Counted from the stretch's first letter, positions 8,498 to 16,888 are shown. The stretch is DNA of 64,000 bases from Pyxidicoccus parkwaysis (GCF_017301735.1 NZ_CP071090.1:10158001-10222000), one strand, 5' to 3'. Notes: generated by a model from the letters alone, not told the origin. Program-made: numbers and translations.

Positions 8498-9106
8498 TCA
8501 CGACCACGACAGCTCGTACTCGCTGTCCAGCAGCGCCACCTGACGCCCGTACACGCGGACATTCTGCGCGCCGATGGCCTCCAGCACGCCGAGGAGCACG
8601 CCCTCGTGGTACACGGCGGGCATGAAGTCGCGCCGCATGATGAAGCGCGCGCTCTTCTCCCCCGTCCACAGCGGGTAGCGCTCTCCGTAGCTCACCGCCG
8701 CGCGGTACCCGTCCCCCAGCGACTGGAGGAGCTTGCGGGGACTGCCATTCGCCGTCTGCATCAAGTCGCGGCCGAACATGGAGGACACGAAGTCCACCGT
8801 GGCCTGCGTGCCGATGCGCCGCAGCACGCCCTCGAAGCCGTCCAGCTGGGGCGCCAGGAGCCGCGCCGCCGTGGTCGTCATCCGCAGGTACTTGCCGATG
8901 GGGTACATGTGCACGGGGTTGATTTCCCAGATGCCGGCCACGCCCTTGCACCGGGCCACCGCGCCGTCACCTCCCAGGAAACCCACCACGTCCAGCGTGC
9001 CCTGGAAGAACATCCCTCGCGCCGTGTCTTCTTCGCTCGCGGCCAGGCGTCGCAGCTCCAGCTCCCAGGCCGCTCCACTCGCGCTCGCTTCCGTACCCAC
9101 GTGCAT
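8498..9106 (-). CDS. DUF2378 (TIGR02265) family protein
   Basis: 202 aa from the ATG at 9106, preceded by GGGGAGAG. The frame is open far upstream, but that part is antisense to the aminotransferase gene and not credible. The pattern EEDTARGMFFQGTLDVVGFLGGD, then IWEINPVHMYPIGKYLRM and SPRKLLQSLGDGYR matches the myxobacteria-specific paralogous family TIGR02265/DUF2378 (recognised from memory). Members are abundant in Myxococcaceae and have no established function. A second paralogue is at 58574-59152. Upstream (9173-9184 and 9199-9210) there is a 12-bp direct repeat, ACTTCCGGGATG, then an AT-rich stretch (about 9219-9255) that may hold the promoter. Confidence 0.75.
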   Translation of the reverse strand: MHVGTEASASGAAWELELRRLAASEEDTARGMFFQGTLDVVGFLGGDGAVARCKGVAGIWEINPVHMYPIGKYLRMTTTAARLLAPQLDGFEGVLRRIGTQATVDFVSSMFGRDLMQTANGSPRKLLQSLGDGYRAAVSYGERYPLWTGEKSARFIMRRDFMPAVYHEGVLLGVLEAIGAQNVRVYGRQVALLDSEYELSWS

Positions 9107-9360
9107 GGTCTCTCCCCTGGGGGGCCCTTCGGAGCCAGTCTCGAAAACACACCTCCGGTGAAGCTGGCAGGTACTTCCGGGATGGCCCGATTCCCCCCAC
9201 TTCCGGGATGCCAACCTTCTCATATTTTTATGTTGCTGTCGAATCAATTTTCCGCGCTCCTGGAATCCTGGGACGCCATGGCTCCCCCAGGGGAGGAGCC
9301 ACCGGTCAGGTCGGCCATGCACGGAAACTTCCAGGGCTTTCAGGGGCCCGGGGCGCGGCC

Positions 9361-10521
9361 TCAGCCCGCGACGAGGGAGGCCTGGGCGGCGGCCACGGCG
9401 GCGCCGGGCTCGGAGCGGTGGCCGGCGGCGAGCAGCGCCCGTTCCACCGCGCCCACCGCGGCCAGGACGTCCGTGGGGCCCACGCGGTTCATATGGCCCA
9501 CGCGGAAGTAGCGCGTCTTGAGCTCCGGGTGGAGGCCGCCGGCGACGACGATGCCCTGGCCCTTCACCCGGCCCACCAGCGCCGCGTCCACGCCGTCCGG
9601 GTAGTAGACGGCGCTGAGGGTGTTGGCCGTCACGGCCTCGGAGGTGGGCAGCGTGCGCAGGCCCAGGGCCTTCCACGCCGCGCGGAAGGCGCGCGCCATG
9701 CGCTGGTGCCGGGCGAAGCGCGCCTCCATGCCCTCGGCGAGAATCTGCCCGAGGCTCACGTCCAGCGCGCAGACGAGGTTGACGGGCGGCGTGGCGAAGT
9801 AGGCCGGCTTGCCCGCCTCGTACGCCTCCATGATGGGCAGCCACTCCGCCCAGTCCGAGTACACGCTGGCCACCGGCGTCTTGCGCCCGCGCCAGGCCTC
9901 CATGGCGCGCGGGCTCGCCGTCAGCAGCGCCAGCCCCGGCGGCACGCCCACCGCCTTCTGGCTCGCGGTGAGGTACACGTCCGCGCCCCACGCGTCCTGG
10001 TGGAAGACCTCGCCCGCGGTGGCGCACACCCCGTCCACCACCGACAGCACGCCGTGCTTGCGCGCGGTGCGCACCAGCGCCTCCACGGGCGCCAGGACTC
10101 CGGTGGAGGTGTCCACGTGCGTCACCGTCACCAGCTTGAAGCCGCCGCGTGACAGGTGGGTGTCCACCTCGTCCGCGGAAGGGGCCTCGCCGGGGGCGGC
10201 GCGCACGTGCGTCACCCGGGCGCCGTGGCGCTCCAGGATTTTCGCCATCCGGTCACTGAAGTAGCCCGTGTTCACCACGAGCGCGGCGTCCCCCGGCTCC
10301 ACGAGGTTGGCGACCGCCAGCTCCATGGCCAACGTGCCGGAGCCGGACACGACGAAGGGCTGGGCGGAGGGGGCGAGGCACACCTCGCGCAGCCGCTTCA
10401 GCGCCCGGCCGAAGATGGAGATGAAGGCCGGGTCCGTGTGGCCGAGCGTGGGCGCGCCCAGCGCCTGGAGCACTTCCGGCTCGAACTCCACCGGCCCCGG
10501 AATCATCAGCAGGTCTCTCAC
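9361..10521 (-). CDS. Class V aminotransferase, alanine-glyoxylate type
   Basis: 386 aa from the GTG at 10521, with GAGGAG about 8 bp upstream; the longer upstream frame is low-complexity. PLP-dependent fold-type I enzyme of the alanine/serine-glyoxylate aminotransferase group: N-terminal MIPGPVEFEPEVLQALG and GHTDPAF, the substrate loop VVSGSGTLAMELA, and the Schiff-base Lys in YLTASQKAVGVPPG. The typical reaction moves an amino group from alanine or serine to glyoxylate, giving glycine. It stands alone, with 254 bp to the DUF2378 gene and 168 bp to the next upstream gene. Exact substrate not decidable from sequence. Confidence 0.88.
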   Translation of the reverse strand: MRDLLMIPGPVEFEPEVLQALGAPTLGHTDPAFISIFGRALKRLREVCLAPSAQPFVVSGSGTLAMELAVANLVEPGDAALVVNTGYFSDRMAKILERHGARVTHVRAAPGEAPSADEVDTHLSRGGFKLVTVTHVDTSTGVLAPVEALVRTARKHGVLSVVDGVCATAGEVFHQDAWGADVYLTASQKAVGVPPGLALLTASPRAMEAWRGRKTPVASVYSDWAEWLPIMEAYEAGKPAYFATPPVNLVCALDVSLGQILAEGMEARFARHQRMARAFRAAWKALGLRTLPTSEAVTANTLSAVYYPDGVDAALVGRVKGQGIVVAGGLHPELKTRYFRVGHMNRVGPTDVLAAVGAVERALLAAGHRSEPGAAVAAAQASLVAG

Positions 10522-10689
10522 GGTTGCCGCTCCTCGTGCGCCCGGATGCTCCACGGGCGAAGGTGCCCGCGGCCCTGTTTCCTCGTGCGCTGTCCTGAAT
10601 CTCTCCAGCCAGCGGGCCGCTGTCCACGCCCAATGTGGGATGGCCCTGGCATGGGCGGACCGAGGGTGGCCCGGCCCCACCCGCTCCGT

Positions 10690-11562
10690 TCAATCGTTGT
10701 CGCGCCGCTCGCCGGTGAAGGACACCGCGCAGTTGCCGCGTGCCGCCATCTTCGCCAGCTCGGGCGCCAGCTCAGCCGAGGGAAACCAGCCCGGGTCCGC
10801 CAGGGGTGACGTCAGGAAGCCGCGAGCCGTCTGCTCGAGGTCCTCCGCCGTCCCCCAGGTGATGGCACCCATGTCCTCGTAGAGGCCGTCCGTGAGCAGG
10901 GCGGAGACATGCTCCGCGGACGCATCGGAGATGAGCGTCCGGGGCAGCGGGTACGGCCCCGCGTCCCCCGGCTCCGCCAGGTGGGACAGCAGGATGTGCC
11001 CTCCCCAGCTCCGCGCCTCCGGGACGAGCGCCGTCTGGAGGCACAGCCCCAGCACTTCGTGCAGATACCCCTCCCCGGCGCGCTCCCGGGCCGGCTGGAC
11101 GAGCGCCCCCGGAGCGGGAGGCTCGCGCACGAGCTGGTGCAGCCCGGCCCTCTCGAACTGAATCATCTCCGGTGCCGCCCCCAGCTCCTCGAGCTCGCGG
11201 AGCCGCCGCAGGCCGAACCGGAGCGTCTGGTAGCGATGCATCCGCACCCAGACGTCCTGTGCCTCCAGCCACGCCGCGCGGGCGTCGCCATCCTCGCGCA
11301 GCACGGCCTCCAGGTCGGACGCGAGCACGGGCTTCCGCACCGCGTCGAGCGCGACGTCGAAGCCGGGGCGCTCCCGGGCGAGGAAGTCGAGCAGGGGCGT
11401 CGGCTCGGCCGTGCGCTCGAAGGCGCGGAGGGCGCCGACCAGCGCCGCGAGCCGATGCGGGTCTGCCTCGTAGAGGAAGTGGTGGACTTCGTACGACTCC
11501 TCGTACGGCCAGAGCCCGTACACCTGGCCCCGCCAGGTGAGGAACGTGCTTGCGACGCTCAT
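10690..11562 (-). CDS. Uncharacterised protein, 290 aa
   Basis: I do not recognise a family. The protein is soluble and lacks a signal peptide or membrane segment. It starts MSVASTFLTWRGQVYGLWPY and has a helical middle (RYQTLRFGLRRLRELEELG). The C-terminal half looks mixed alpha/beta (WGGHILLSHLAEPGDAG). The ATG at 11562 lies 13 bp after the end of the upstream M20 deacylase gene, so the two are probably co-transcribed. Codon use is like that of its neighbours, so it is a real gene. Confidence 0.6.
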   Translation of the reverse strand: MSVASTFLTWRGQVYGLWPYEESYEVHHFLYEADPHRLAALVGALRAFERTAEPTPLLDFLARERPGFDVALDAVRKPVLASDLEAVLREDGDARAAWLEAQDVWVRMHRYQTLRFGLRRLRELEELGAAPEMIQFERAGLHQLVREPPAPGALVQPARERAGEGYLHEVLGLCLQTALVPEARSWGGHILLSHLAEPGDAGPYPLPRTLISDASAEHVSALLTDGLYEDMGAITWGTAEDLEQTARGFLTSPLADPGWFPSAELAPELAKMAARGNCAVSFTGERRDND

Positions 11563-11575
11563 GAGGCCGCCGGAG

Positions 11576-12871
11576 TCACAGCCGCACGAGCAGCTCGCGG
11601 AGGATGGAGAAGCCCTGGCGGAAGTCCTCCAGCCGGGCCTGCTCGTTGGGCGCGTGGTAGTAGGCCATGTCCCCGAAGCCGGTGATTTGCACGTCGCAGC
11701 CCTCGCGCTGCAGGTCCTTCACGAGCGGCAACGAACCGGTGAGGGAGAACGGCGTCGCCGGCACGCCGCGCACGTGCTGAATCGCCTCCTTCAGCGCCTG
11801 GAGCCCGGGCGAGTCCAGCTTGCACGCGATGCCCTCCGTGCCCCCGCCCACGAAGCGGAACGCCAGCGAGCCGCTCCTGCCCGCCGCCGTGCGCGTGCGA
11901 GGGAAGCCGGCGGGGACGTCGTCGCGCTGGATTCGCGCGTCCAGTTCGCGCACGAAGCGCTCCAGCGTCCGCATCACCTCCTTCAAGTCATAGAAGGGCG
12001 TCACGCGGATGTCGCCGCGCACGGTGACGTCCGAGGGAATCTTCGTCTCCTTCATGTTGGAGGCCTCCATCACCGTGGACTTGAGGCTGGACGCGGAGAG
12101 GAAGCCCCACTTCTTCTCGTCCTCGGTGGGAGGGCACACCGTGCCGAAGAAGCGGACTAACTCCAGCGACGCGGACATGGCCAGCTCCAGCGCGTTGACG
12201 CAGTTCTGCGTCATGCCCGAGTGCCCGCCCACGCCCGTCACCTTCAGCTCCCAGATGGCGTTGCCGCCGGTGCCCACCGAAGGACCGAAGTTGGCGCTGT
12301 CCAGCCAGTACACCGGCTGCCCGATGAGGTCCTTCAGCCGGCCCTGCTGCGCGACGTAGCCCAGGCCCAGCCCGGGAATGTCCACCGACTCCTCGTTGGA
12401 GATGAAGACCACCTTCAGCGTGCGGCGCGGACGCTCGTTGCGCTCGGCGAGCTGCGCGAGCAGGTCCGTAATCACCGCCACGTGGCCGAGACAGTCGGTG
12501 ACGCCGCGCCCGTAGAGGACGCCGCCGGGGCCCTCCCACAGCGCGAAGGGGTTGCGCTCCCAGCCCTCGCCCTTCTCGTCCGCGGGCACGACGTCGAAGT
12601 GCGAGCCCACGAAGCCAATCGCGCCGTCGCCCGTGCCCTTCACGGTGAGCACCAGGCTGGGCCGCGACTCGTTGCCCGGGCCCGCGAGCGACTCGGCGTG
12701 GATGAAGCCGCTCTGGATGTGCGGCGCGAGCACGTCCAGCACCACCTGAGCGGCGAGCCGCTCCTCGGGGACGAGCCCCGCGCTGGGGTTGTTCTGCAGC
12801 TTCGGCGTCAGCGCGATGAGACGCCGGAGCACATCCAGGAAACGGTCCTCACGAAGGGCGAGCGCTTGCAT
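11576..12871 (-). CDS. M20-family metallo-deacylase (ArgE/DapE-like)
   Basis: 431 aa. Typical M20 layout: the first metal ligand and catalytic Asp in GFVGSHFDVVPAD, then YGRGVTDCLGH with the bridging Asp, then VVFISNEESVDIPG with the Glu-Glu pair. A dimerisation domain with GGHSGMTQNCVNALEL follows. The final metal His is likely in the YYHAPNE motif. The family hydrolyses N-acyl amino acids or dipeptides such as N-acetylornithine or succinyl-diaminopimelate; the real substrate is unclear. Upstream, two 13-bp direct repeats (CCACGTGTGGAGC) lie exactly 60 bp apart. The downstream 290-aa gene follows after 13 bp. Confidence 0.85.
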   Translation of the reverse strand: MQALALREDRFLDVLRRLIALTPKLQNNPSAGLVPEERLAAQVVLDVLAPHIQSGFIHAESLAGPGNESRPSLVLTVKGTGDGAIGFVGSHFDVVPADEKGEGWERNPFALWEGPGGVLYGRGVTDCLGHVAVITDLLAQLAERNERPRRTLKVVFISNEESVDIPGLGLGYVAQQGRLKDLIGQPVYWLDSANFGPSVGTGGNAIWELKVTGVGGHSGMTQNCVNALELAMSASLELVRFFGTVCPPTEDEKKWGFLSASSLKSTVMEASNMKETKIPSDVTVRGDIRVTPFYDLKEVMRTLERFVRELDARIQRDDVPAGFPRTRTAAGRSGSLAFRFVGGGTEGIACKLDSPGLQALKEAIQHVRGVPATPFSLTGSLPLVKDLQREGCDVQITGFGDMAYYHAPNEQARLEDFRQGFSILRELLVRL

Positions 12872-12943
12872 GGCCGCGGATTGGAGCGCAGCCCTCCGGA
12901 GATGTCACCGGAAACGACGAGGCACATACGTCCTGAGCCACGG

Positions 12944-13016
12944 CCACGTGTGGAGCTGGACGATGGGCCTTCGTCGGCCCCGCGTCAGGAACAGGCGGAA
13001 CGTCCACGTGTGGAGC
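12944..13016. repeat. Two 13-bp direct repeats, CCACGTGTGGAGC, 60 bp apart
   Basis: CCACGTGTGGAGC occurs at 12944-12956 and again at 13004-13016, each with a palindromic CACGTG core. They sit roughly 75 and 135 bp upstream of the M20 gene start, within the 197-bp gap to 13069-14196. They could be binding sites for a regulator of the M20 operon; nothing in the sequence names it. Confidence 0.45.
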
Positions 13017-13022
13017 GGGTCG

Positions 13023-13050
13023 CTCGGCACCGCGCTGCGTCGGTGCCGAG
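13023..13050. terminator. Hairpin downstream of calcineurin-like gene (possible terminator)
   Basis: Perfect 10-bp stem: CTCGGCACCG (13023-13032) and CGGTGCCGAG (13041-13050), with an 8-nt loop. It lies 19 bp past the stop of the minus-strand gene at 13069-14196. No T-run follows on that strand, so it may only stabilise or pause the transcript. A smaller GGGCC/GGCCC hairpin lies alongside at about 12965-12980. Confidence 0.4.
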
Positions 13051-13068
13051 TCCGGAGCACGTCCCGCG

Positions 13069-14196
13069 TCAGTGCGCGGCGGCGGCCGTGCCCGGCGGCT
13101 CGAGCTGCTCCACCTTCGCCTTCACCGCCGGGTCATCCGCCACGGCGAGGCCCAGCGTCAGGTACGAGAGCTGGTGCGCGCGCCCGCCGGCGGGAGCCTT
13201 CACCTCCACCTCCGACTCCAACTGGCGCATGCGGCCCTCCAGCTCGACGATGGTGCGGCTCAGGTCGGCGCGCGTCGCCTCGTCCTTCTCGGCGGCCAGC
13301 CGCTCGTGCGCCTTGAGGAGGTTGCCCTCCACCACGACCAATTGCTGGCGTGAGCGCGACGCCACGCCCAGGTCCACCGAGGGCCCCGGCCCGTCCACGT
13401 TCAGCTCCAGCCGCGTGAGCTGACGGCCCAGCTCTCCTCCGGGGAACACCGCCGTGTGGCTGCCCACCAGCGCGCCGATGCCGATGCCCTTGTTCTCGTG
13501 CGACTCCACCACGAAGTCCACCGCGTCCCCAGCGAGCAGCGCCAGCTTCACGGCCTCCTGGTACGGCGCCGCGGCGAGCACCACCACCACGTCCACCTTG
13601 CTCTTCTGACGCAGCTTGCGCGCCTCGGTCAGCGCGGACTCAATCGGCGCGCGGCCCTTCAGCGTGGGCTCTCCGGGTACCTCGCCCTCGGGCGAAACGC
13701 CCACCACGCCCACCTTCAGGCCGCCGGCCTGCACCACCGTGGACGCCGCGAAGGGCGTCTTGCCGGCCTTGTCCACCAGGTTGGCGGACAGGAGCTTCAT
13801 CTTCTTCTTCGGCCCCTGCGCCGCCTTCCGCAGCCACGCCAGCCCCTGCGACAAATCCCGGTGTCCCACCGCCATGGCCGCGGTGCCCAGCGACTCCATC
13901 TGCTCCAACACCAGCTCAGCGCGCTGTGTCACCAGCGGCTCGTCTTGACGCAATGGCTTGCGGAACAGTGCGTTACCCGCATCCAGCAACACCACTGGAA
14001 GACCGCGAGACTTCTCCGTGTCCACCGCCGTCTTCCGCCGCGCGAGCCCGCCCTGCGGCTCCGCCTTGCAGCCACACGGCGCAATCTCACCTTGATTGTC
14101 TCCCGTGAAGAGCAACACCACCTGCCGGGGTGCGGCAAAGACATTGGCGGACAGCAGCAATACGGCACACAGCAGCAGTGGGAGTGGGAGCTTCAC
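13069..14196 (-). CDS. Exported calcineurin-like / 5'-nucleotidase-family protein
   Basis: 375 aa from the GTG at 14196, preceded by GAGGATATGAC. This start gives a clean signal peptide (KLPLPLLLCAVLLLSANVFA). The mature part resembles UshA/YchR-type metallophosphoesterases: the strand VVLLFTGDNQGEIAPCGCKAEPQGGLARR, then VVLLDAGNALFR, AMAVGHRDLSQG and DVVVVLAAAPYQEAV. The C-x-C in PCGCK followed by GGLARR is a variant I associate with periplasmic members. A C-terminal helical region (LSRTIVELEGRMRQLESEVEV) is coiled-coil-like. Some metal-binding residues may be altered, so catalytic activity is uncertain. Divergent from the M43 protease gene. Confidence 0.65.
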   Translation of the reverse strand: MKLPLPLLLCAVLLLSANVFAAPRQVVLLFTGDNQGEIAPCGCKAEPQGGLARRKTAVDTEKSRGLPVVLLDAGNALFRKPLRQDEPLVTQRAELVLEQMESLGTAAMAVGHRDLSQGLAWLRKAAQGPKKKMKLLSANLVDKAGKTPFAASTVVQAGGLKVGVVGVSPEGEVPGEPTLKGRAPIESALTEARKLRQKSKVDVVVVLAAAPYQEAVKLALLAGDAVDFVVESHENKGIGIGALVGSHTAVFPGGELGRQLTRLELNVDGPGPSVDLGVASRSRQQLVVVEGNLLKAHERLAAEKDEATRADLSRTIVELEGRMRQLESEVEVKAPAGGRAHQLSYLTLGLAVADDPAVKAKVEQLEPPGTAAAAH

Positions 14197-14390
14197 GTCA
14201 TATCCTCGGAGGGGGAGCCCGAGCCTAGACCCAACCGGGCGACTCGGCATCTGGGTTGCCCGCACCCCATAACGAGTCAAACCAGACTACCACTTAATTA
14301 GTTATTACCATTTATTGCGTGGATTGTATTAATTCTGTCTTTAGCGTAAAAGCCGCGTCTCCCTCTCAACCCCCATGAGGTTGACCCCGC
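14197..14390. promoter_or_regulatory. AT-rich divergent promoter region
   Basis: This 194-bp gap between two divergent export-protein genes contains a conspicuously AT-rich block (about 14283-14350, including CCACTTAATTAGTTATTACC and TTGTATTAATTC), unlike the rest of the window. It most likely carries the promoter of the M43 protease. A GAGG at about 14374 serves as its ribosome site. No individual -10/-35 pair is assigned. Confidence 0.5.
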
Positions 14391-15284
14391 ATGCGTACGT
14401 TTTTCGGTAAGGCCGCTGTGACTGTTGGTGCTGTTGCCGCGATGGTTGGCTGCGGCCCGGTGGATGAGTCTGCGAAGCAGGCCGAGCCCCAGACGGACGT
14501 GCAGGGTGCGGCCCTCGTCGACCGCTGCGGTAACCCCGACTTCGACGCCGAGTCCGTGGCGCGCATCGAGGCGGACTTCGAGACCCTCAAGGCCCGCCAG
14601 GCGCTGAAGGGCGAAGTGCACGCGATGGCCACCAACATCAACGTGTACGTGCACATCATCAAGAGCTCCACGGGCACGGGCGGCGTGACCACCACGCAGA
14701 TCAACAACCAGATTTCCGTCCTCAACGCCGCGTACGCGTCCGCGGGCTTCAGCTTTACGCTGGCCGGCACGGACACCACGAACAACGGTACCTGGTACAC
14801 CTGCACCGGCGGCTCGTGTGAGACGCAGATGAAGAACGCCCTGCACAAGGGCACCGCGGACGACCTCAACCTCTACACCAACAACATGGGCGGCGGCCTG
14901 CTCGGCTGGGCGACCTTCCCGTGGAGCTACAGCGGCGCTCCGCTGATGGACGGCGTGGTCGTCCTCCAGTCGTCGCTGCCCGGCGGCTCCACCACCAACT
15001 ACAACCTGGGCGACACGGCCACCCACGAGATTGGCCACTGGATGGGCCTGTACCACACGTTCCAGGGCGGCTGCGCCAGCCCCGGCGACAGCGTGAGCGA
15101 CACGCCGCCCGAGTCCACCCCGGCCTCCGGCTGCCCCACCGGCCGTGACACCTGCTCCGGTGGCGGTCTGGACCCCATCACCAACTTCATGGACTACAGC
15201 TACGACTCCTGCATGAACACGTTCAGCGCGGGCCAGATCAGCCGCATGGCCAGCATGTGGAGCTCGTACCGCGCGGGCAAGTAA
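14391..15284 (+). CDS. Secreted M43-family zinc metalloprotease lipoprotein
   Basis: 297 aa with a lipoprotein signal (hydrophobic AAVTVGAVAAMVGC, lipobox Cys21). The catalytic domain carries the metzincin signature HEIGHWMGLYH (three zinc His, general-base Glu) and the Met-turn NFMDYSYDSCM, as in pappalysin/cytophagalysin (M43) proteases. Cys residues around the active site would form disulphides (SCET, GGCASPG, SGCPTG, DTCSG). Probably displayed or released at the cell surface for predation or matrix remodelling, as expected for a bacteriolytic myxobacterium (inference). Followed at once by a strong intrinsic terminator, so it is monocistronic. Confidence 0.9.
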   Translation: MRTFFGKAAVTVGAVAAMVGCGPVDESAKQAEPQTDVQGAALVDRCGNPDFDAESVARIEADFETLKARQALKGEVHAMATNINVYVHIIKSSTGTGGVTTTQINNQISVLNAAYASAGFSFTLAGTDTTNNGTWYTCTGGSCETQMKNALHKGTADDLNLYTNNMGGGLLGWATFPWSYSGAPLMDGVVVLQSSLPGGSTTNYNLGDTATHEIGHWMGLYHTFQGGCASPGDSVSDTPPESTPASGCPTGRDTCSGGGLDPITNFMDYSYDSCMNTFSAGQISRMASMWSSYRAGK

Positions 15285-15320
15285 TGCCGGCGGGGGGACG
15301 GCTCTCGTCCCCTGCATGAC

Positions 15321-15360
15321 AACGGCGGGCCTCCTCACGGGGGTCCGCCGTTTTCTTTTT
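15321..15360 (+). terminator. Intrinsic terminator of the M43 protease gene
   Basis: 14-bp stem (15321-15334 with 15339-15352, two G-U pairs), loop TCAC, followed by a T-rich tract TTTTCTTTTT. It lies about 37 bp after the stop at 15284. This is the clearest Rho-independent terminator in the window and isolates the protease from the graspetide locus downstream. Confidence 0.9.
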
Positions 15361-15475
15361 GTGGCGACAGCGCGGCCCGCTCTGCAAGGGATTGCTTCCC
15401 GGGTTGCTGCTCCACCGTGCGCGCGTGCACGACTGGCAGTGGACTGCCGGCAGCCCCACCGTGCGAGGTGGAACC

Positions 15476-15622
15476 ATGAGCGAGCCCACCACCCCCAGAC
15501 GTCCCCGCGTGCTGTTCATCCGGGACCTCGTGCCCGTGCGCCGGCCGGACGCGACGCCTCGCGACGCCCAGGTCACCACGATGATGGTGGGCGAGGAGAA
15601 GGACACGGGCAGCGAGCAGTAG
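15476..15622 (+). CDS. Putative graspetide (omega-ester peptide) precursor
   Basis: 48 aa with GAGGTGG just before the ATG. A basic/hydrophobic leader (RPRVLFIRDLVPVRRP, residues ~9-24) is followed by a C-terminal core, VTTMMVGEEKDTGSEQ. Residues 34-41 (TTMMVGEE) fit the TTxxxxEE motif of plesiocin-type (group 2) graspetides, in which an ATP-grasp enzyme joins each Thr side chain to a Glu side chain as esters. Here there is one motif, whereas plesiocin has several repeats. The tail adds D43, T44, S46 and E47 that could form further rings. An ATP-grasp gene follows 126 bp downstream on the same strand. The coupling to the enzyme is inference. Confidence 0.7.
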   Translation: MSEPTTPRRPRVLFIRDLVPVRRPDATPRDAQVTTMMVGEEKDTGSEQ

Positions 15623-15748
15623 CCCCTGGCACGGCGCAAGGCCCCGAGGTACGCACGGACTTCGACCCGTCACGCCGCGCCCGTCCGTATGCGAGGTGCG
15701 GCCCGGCGAGGCGTCGGGCAACACGTGGGTGGAGGGTGCACAGGCGCC

Positions 15749-16693
15749 ATGAAGACTGAGACAGGGACGGTGGTGCTCGTGGGCTCGCGCGAGGACATCC
15801 ACATCCAGGAGGTGGCGCGCAGGCTGGGTGTGGAGGGCGTGGAAGCCGTCGTGGTGGACACACTGGCCTTCCCGGACGAGACGCGGATGTCCCTCTCGGA
15901 GAGCCTGGACGGCATCATCGTCGACGGGCGCAGCGTGGGGCGGCCCGCCGCCGTGTACCTGCGCGGCCTGCACACCAGCCCCCTGGCCTTCATGGTGGAC
16001 GCACAGGAGGCCATGGACGAGGACTGGCGCACCACGCTCACCGCCTTCCGCGAGAAGGCCACCCTGCTCAACGGACTGGTGGCGCGGTGGGAGCAGCTCG
16101 GCGTGCCCATGTACAACCCCGTCTCCAGCGACTGGGTGATGAACAAGCCGGTGCAGCTCGCCGCGCTCAGGGCCGCGGGCCTGCCCGTGCCCCGCACGCT
16201 GTGGACGAACGACGCGGAGGCCGTGCGCCGCTTCGCCGCGGGAGGCCGCGTGGCCTACAAGCCCGTCACCGGCGGCGCCGCCACGCGCGAGTTGCTGCCC
16301 GAGGACCTCACCGACGAGCGCCTCTCCGCGCTGTCCTCCGCGCCCGTCACCTTCCAGGAGTTGCTGCCCGGCGAGGACATCCGCGTGTACGTGCTGGACG
16401 GCGAGGTCATCGCCGCCCTGCGCATCGTCACCTCCGCGCTCGACTTCCGGCAGAACGAGGAGCGCCTGGAGCCCATCGAGCTGCCGCCCGACGTGGCGCA
16501 GAACTGCGTGAAGGCGTGCGAGGTGCTCGGCCTGCGGTGGACGGGGTTGGACTTGAAGCGCGGCCAGGACGGCGAGCTCAAGTTCCTGGAGCTGAACGGC
16601 TCCGCCATGTTCCTCGGCTTCGACGCGGGCGGCGGCACGGACATCGCCGGCCACTTCACCCGCGCGCTCGCGAAGCACGCGAAGCGGAGCTGA
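15749..16693 (+). CDS. ATP-grasp ligase, putative graspetide macrocyclase
   Basis: 314 aa; the ATG at 15749 follows GGAGG at 15731. ATP-grasp fold: N-terminal Rossmann-like strand VVLVGSREDIHIQEVA, a central region with the nucleotide-binding Lys in VAYKPVTGGAATRELL, FQELLPGEDIRVYVLDGEV, and the metal-binding end GLDLKRGQ... with LKFLELNGSAMF (Asp, Glu, Asn). The family includes RimK-like and MvdC/MvdD/PsnB-type enzymes that make ester or amide links on peptides. Next to the 48-aa TTxxxxEE peptide it most likely esterifies that peptide. Stop codon is directly abutted by the stop of the convergent gene at 16694. Confidence 0.82.
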   Translation: MKTETGTVVLVGSREDIHIQEVARRLGVEGVEAVVVDTLAFPDETRMSLSESLDGIIVDGRSVGRPAAVYLRGLHTSPLAFMVDAQEAMDEDWRTTLTAFREKATLLNGLVARWEQLGVPMYNPVSSDWVMNKPVQLAALRAAGLPVPRTLWTNDAEAVRRFAAGGRVAYKPVTGGAATRELLPEDLTDERLSALSSAPVTFQELLPGEDIRVYVLDGEVIAALRIVTSALDFRQNEERLEPIELPPDVAQNCVKACEVLGLRWTGLDLKRGQDGELKFLELNGSAMFLGFDAGGGTDIAGHFTRALAKHAKRS

Positions 16694-16885
16694 TTACTTC
16701 CAGAGCGCGGCGAGCACGGTGCGCGAGGCCACGAAGGCCAGCGCGCCGAGCACCACCAGCAGCACCGCGGTGAGGGCCAGGGCGCGATACGGGCGCGGAT
16801 GTATCACCGCGCGCAGCTCGTCGGTGAGCGCGGGGTCGGCGTCCAGCGCGTCGGCGGGAGGCGGCAGGGGCTTGGGGGGCGTCAT
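16694..16885 (-). CDS. Small single-pass membrane protein beside ABC exporter
   Basis: 63 aa. Pro-rich acidic N-terminus (PPKPLPPPADALDADPALT) followed by one strong transmembrane helix (ALALTAVLLVVLGALAFVA). Starts 3 bp after the stop of the C39 exporter, so co-transcribed with it. Its stop codon adjoins that of the ATP-grasp gene on the opposite strand. Could be a small subunit or stabiliser of the exporter; function not known. Confidence 0.6.
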   Translation of the reverse strand: MTPPKPLPPPADALDADPALTDELRAVIHPRPYRALALTAVLLVVLGALAFVASRTVLAALWK

Positions 16886-16888
16886 GGC

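Noticed and set aside
9107..10027. Upstream extension of the DUF2378 frame to 10027
   Set aside because: The extension is antisense-like low complexity overlapping the aminotransferase gene. The ATG at 9106 has a ribosome site and begins the family pattern.
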